NCBI GenBank assembly: GCA_902783675.1
Contig: CACZRW010000081.1
Location: 1-6,536, forward strand
Direction of reading: 5' to 3'
DNA: 6,536 nucleotides
Origin: an uncultured Pseudomonadota bacterium
GTDB taxonomy: Bacteria > Pseudomonadota > Alphaproteobacteria > CACZRW01
A program made the position numbers and the translations under genes. The notes beneath the pieces were generated by a model. The model did not search any database. It saw only the letters and a program-made list of their open reading frames with translations, and was not told where the DNA came from. Positions 6,503-6,536 of the stretch are shown piece by piece. How positions within the stretch are numbered: the stretch's first letter is position 1; every line of letters begins with the position of its first letter.

Positions 6503-6536
6503 ATGCAAAAAACCGATGAACCGCAACCCATGACAC
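6503..6536 (+). CDS. start of a rightward gene, product unknown (3' end outside window)
   Basis: ATG 6503 is preceded by a GAGGG ribosome site (6494-6498) at 4 bases, and an in-frame TAA sits at 6491-6493, so this is a credible gene start. Only MQKTDEPQPMT is visible: a polar, proline-containing N-terminus without a signal peptide in these eleven residues. The product cannot be named. The AT-rich stretch TATATAAATATTAG (6463-6476) could hold its -10 element, but no good -35 is seen. It is divergent from the 189-residue gene. Confidence 0.6.
   Translation, partial: MQKTDEPQPMT

Overview
This window looks like chromosomal DNA from an anaerobic or fermentative Gram-negative bacterium. It carries the end of an energy-converting [NiFe] hydrogenase operon (Ech type, group 4), a complete pyruvate:ferredoxin oxidoreductase (PFOR), an NhaA-type sodium/proton antiporter, an unrecognised glycine/alanine-rich membrane protein and the first codons of one more gene. 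Base composition is mixed (roughly half G+C by eye in genes, clearly AT-rich in the gaps). NhaA and one promoter-like pair (TTGCGC, 17 bases, TATCTT) resemble proteobacterial features, and an anaerobic alphaproteobacterium such as a gut lineage is one possibility. The lineage cannot be fixed from this window.

Layout. Bases 1-4395 read rightward: the 3' part of echE (hydrogenase large subunit), echF (two-cluster ferredoxin subunit) and nifJ (PFOR). The gaps are 24 and 61 bases, with no terminator or convincing promoter, so this is probably one transcript. Three bases after the PFOR stop lies the stop of nhaA, which reads leftward (to 5613 or 5616). Upstream of nhaA on the same strand is a 189-residue membrane protein gene (5725-6294). 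A 208-base AT-rich divergent region (6295-6502) separates it from a rightward gene of which only eleven codons are seen.

How the genes fit together. PFOR oxidises pyruvate to acetyl-CoA and CO2 and reduces ferredoxin. EchF is the expected entry point for ferredoxin electrons into the Ech complex, whose large subunit reduces protons to H2 while the membrane arm pumps ions. The linkage suggests a fermentative pyruvate-to-H2 energy-conserving route. NhaA would trade protons for sodium across the same membrane, but it is on the opposite strand and the link is only contextual.

No mobile element, CRISPR array, tRNA or rRNA was seen. The less ordinary signals are non-coding: a 9-bp hairpin that would hide the nhaA Shine-Dalgarno sequence, a 10-bp inverted repeat at the convergent nifJ/nhaA ends, a tandem repeat with a 21-bp period upstream of nhaA, and an inverted repeat in the divergent region. 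The 189-residue protein is the best candidate for something undescribed. I do not see a clear new multi-gene system.
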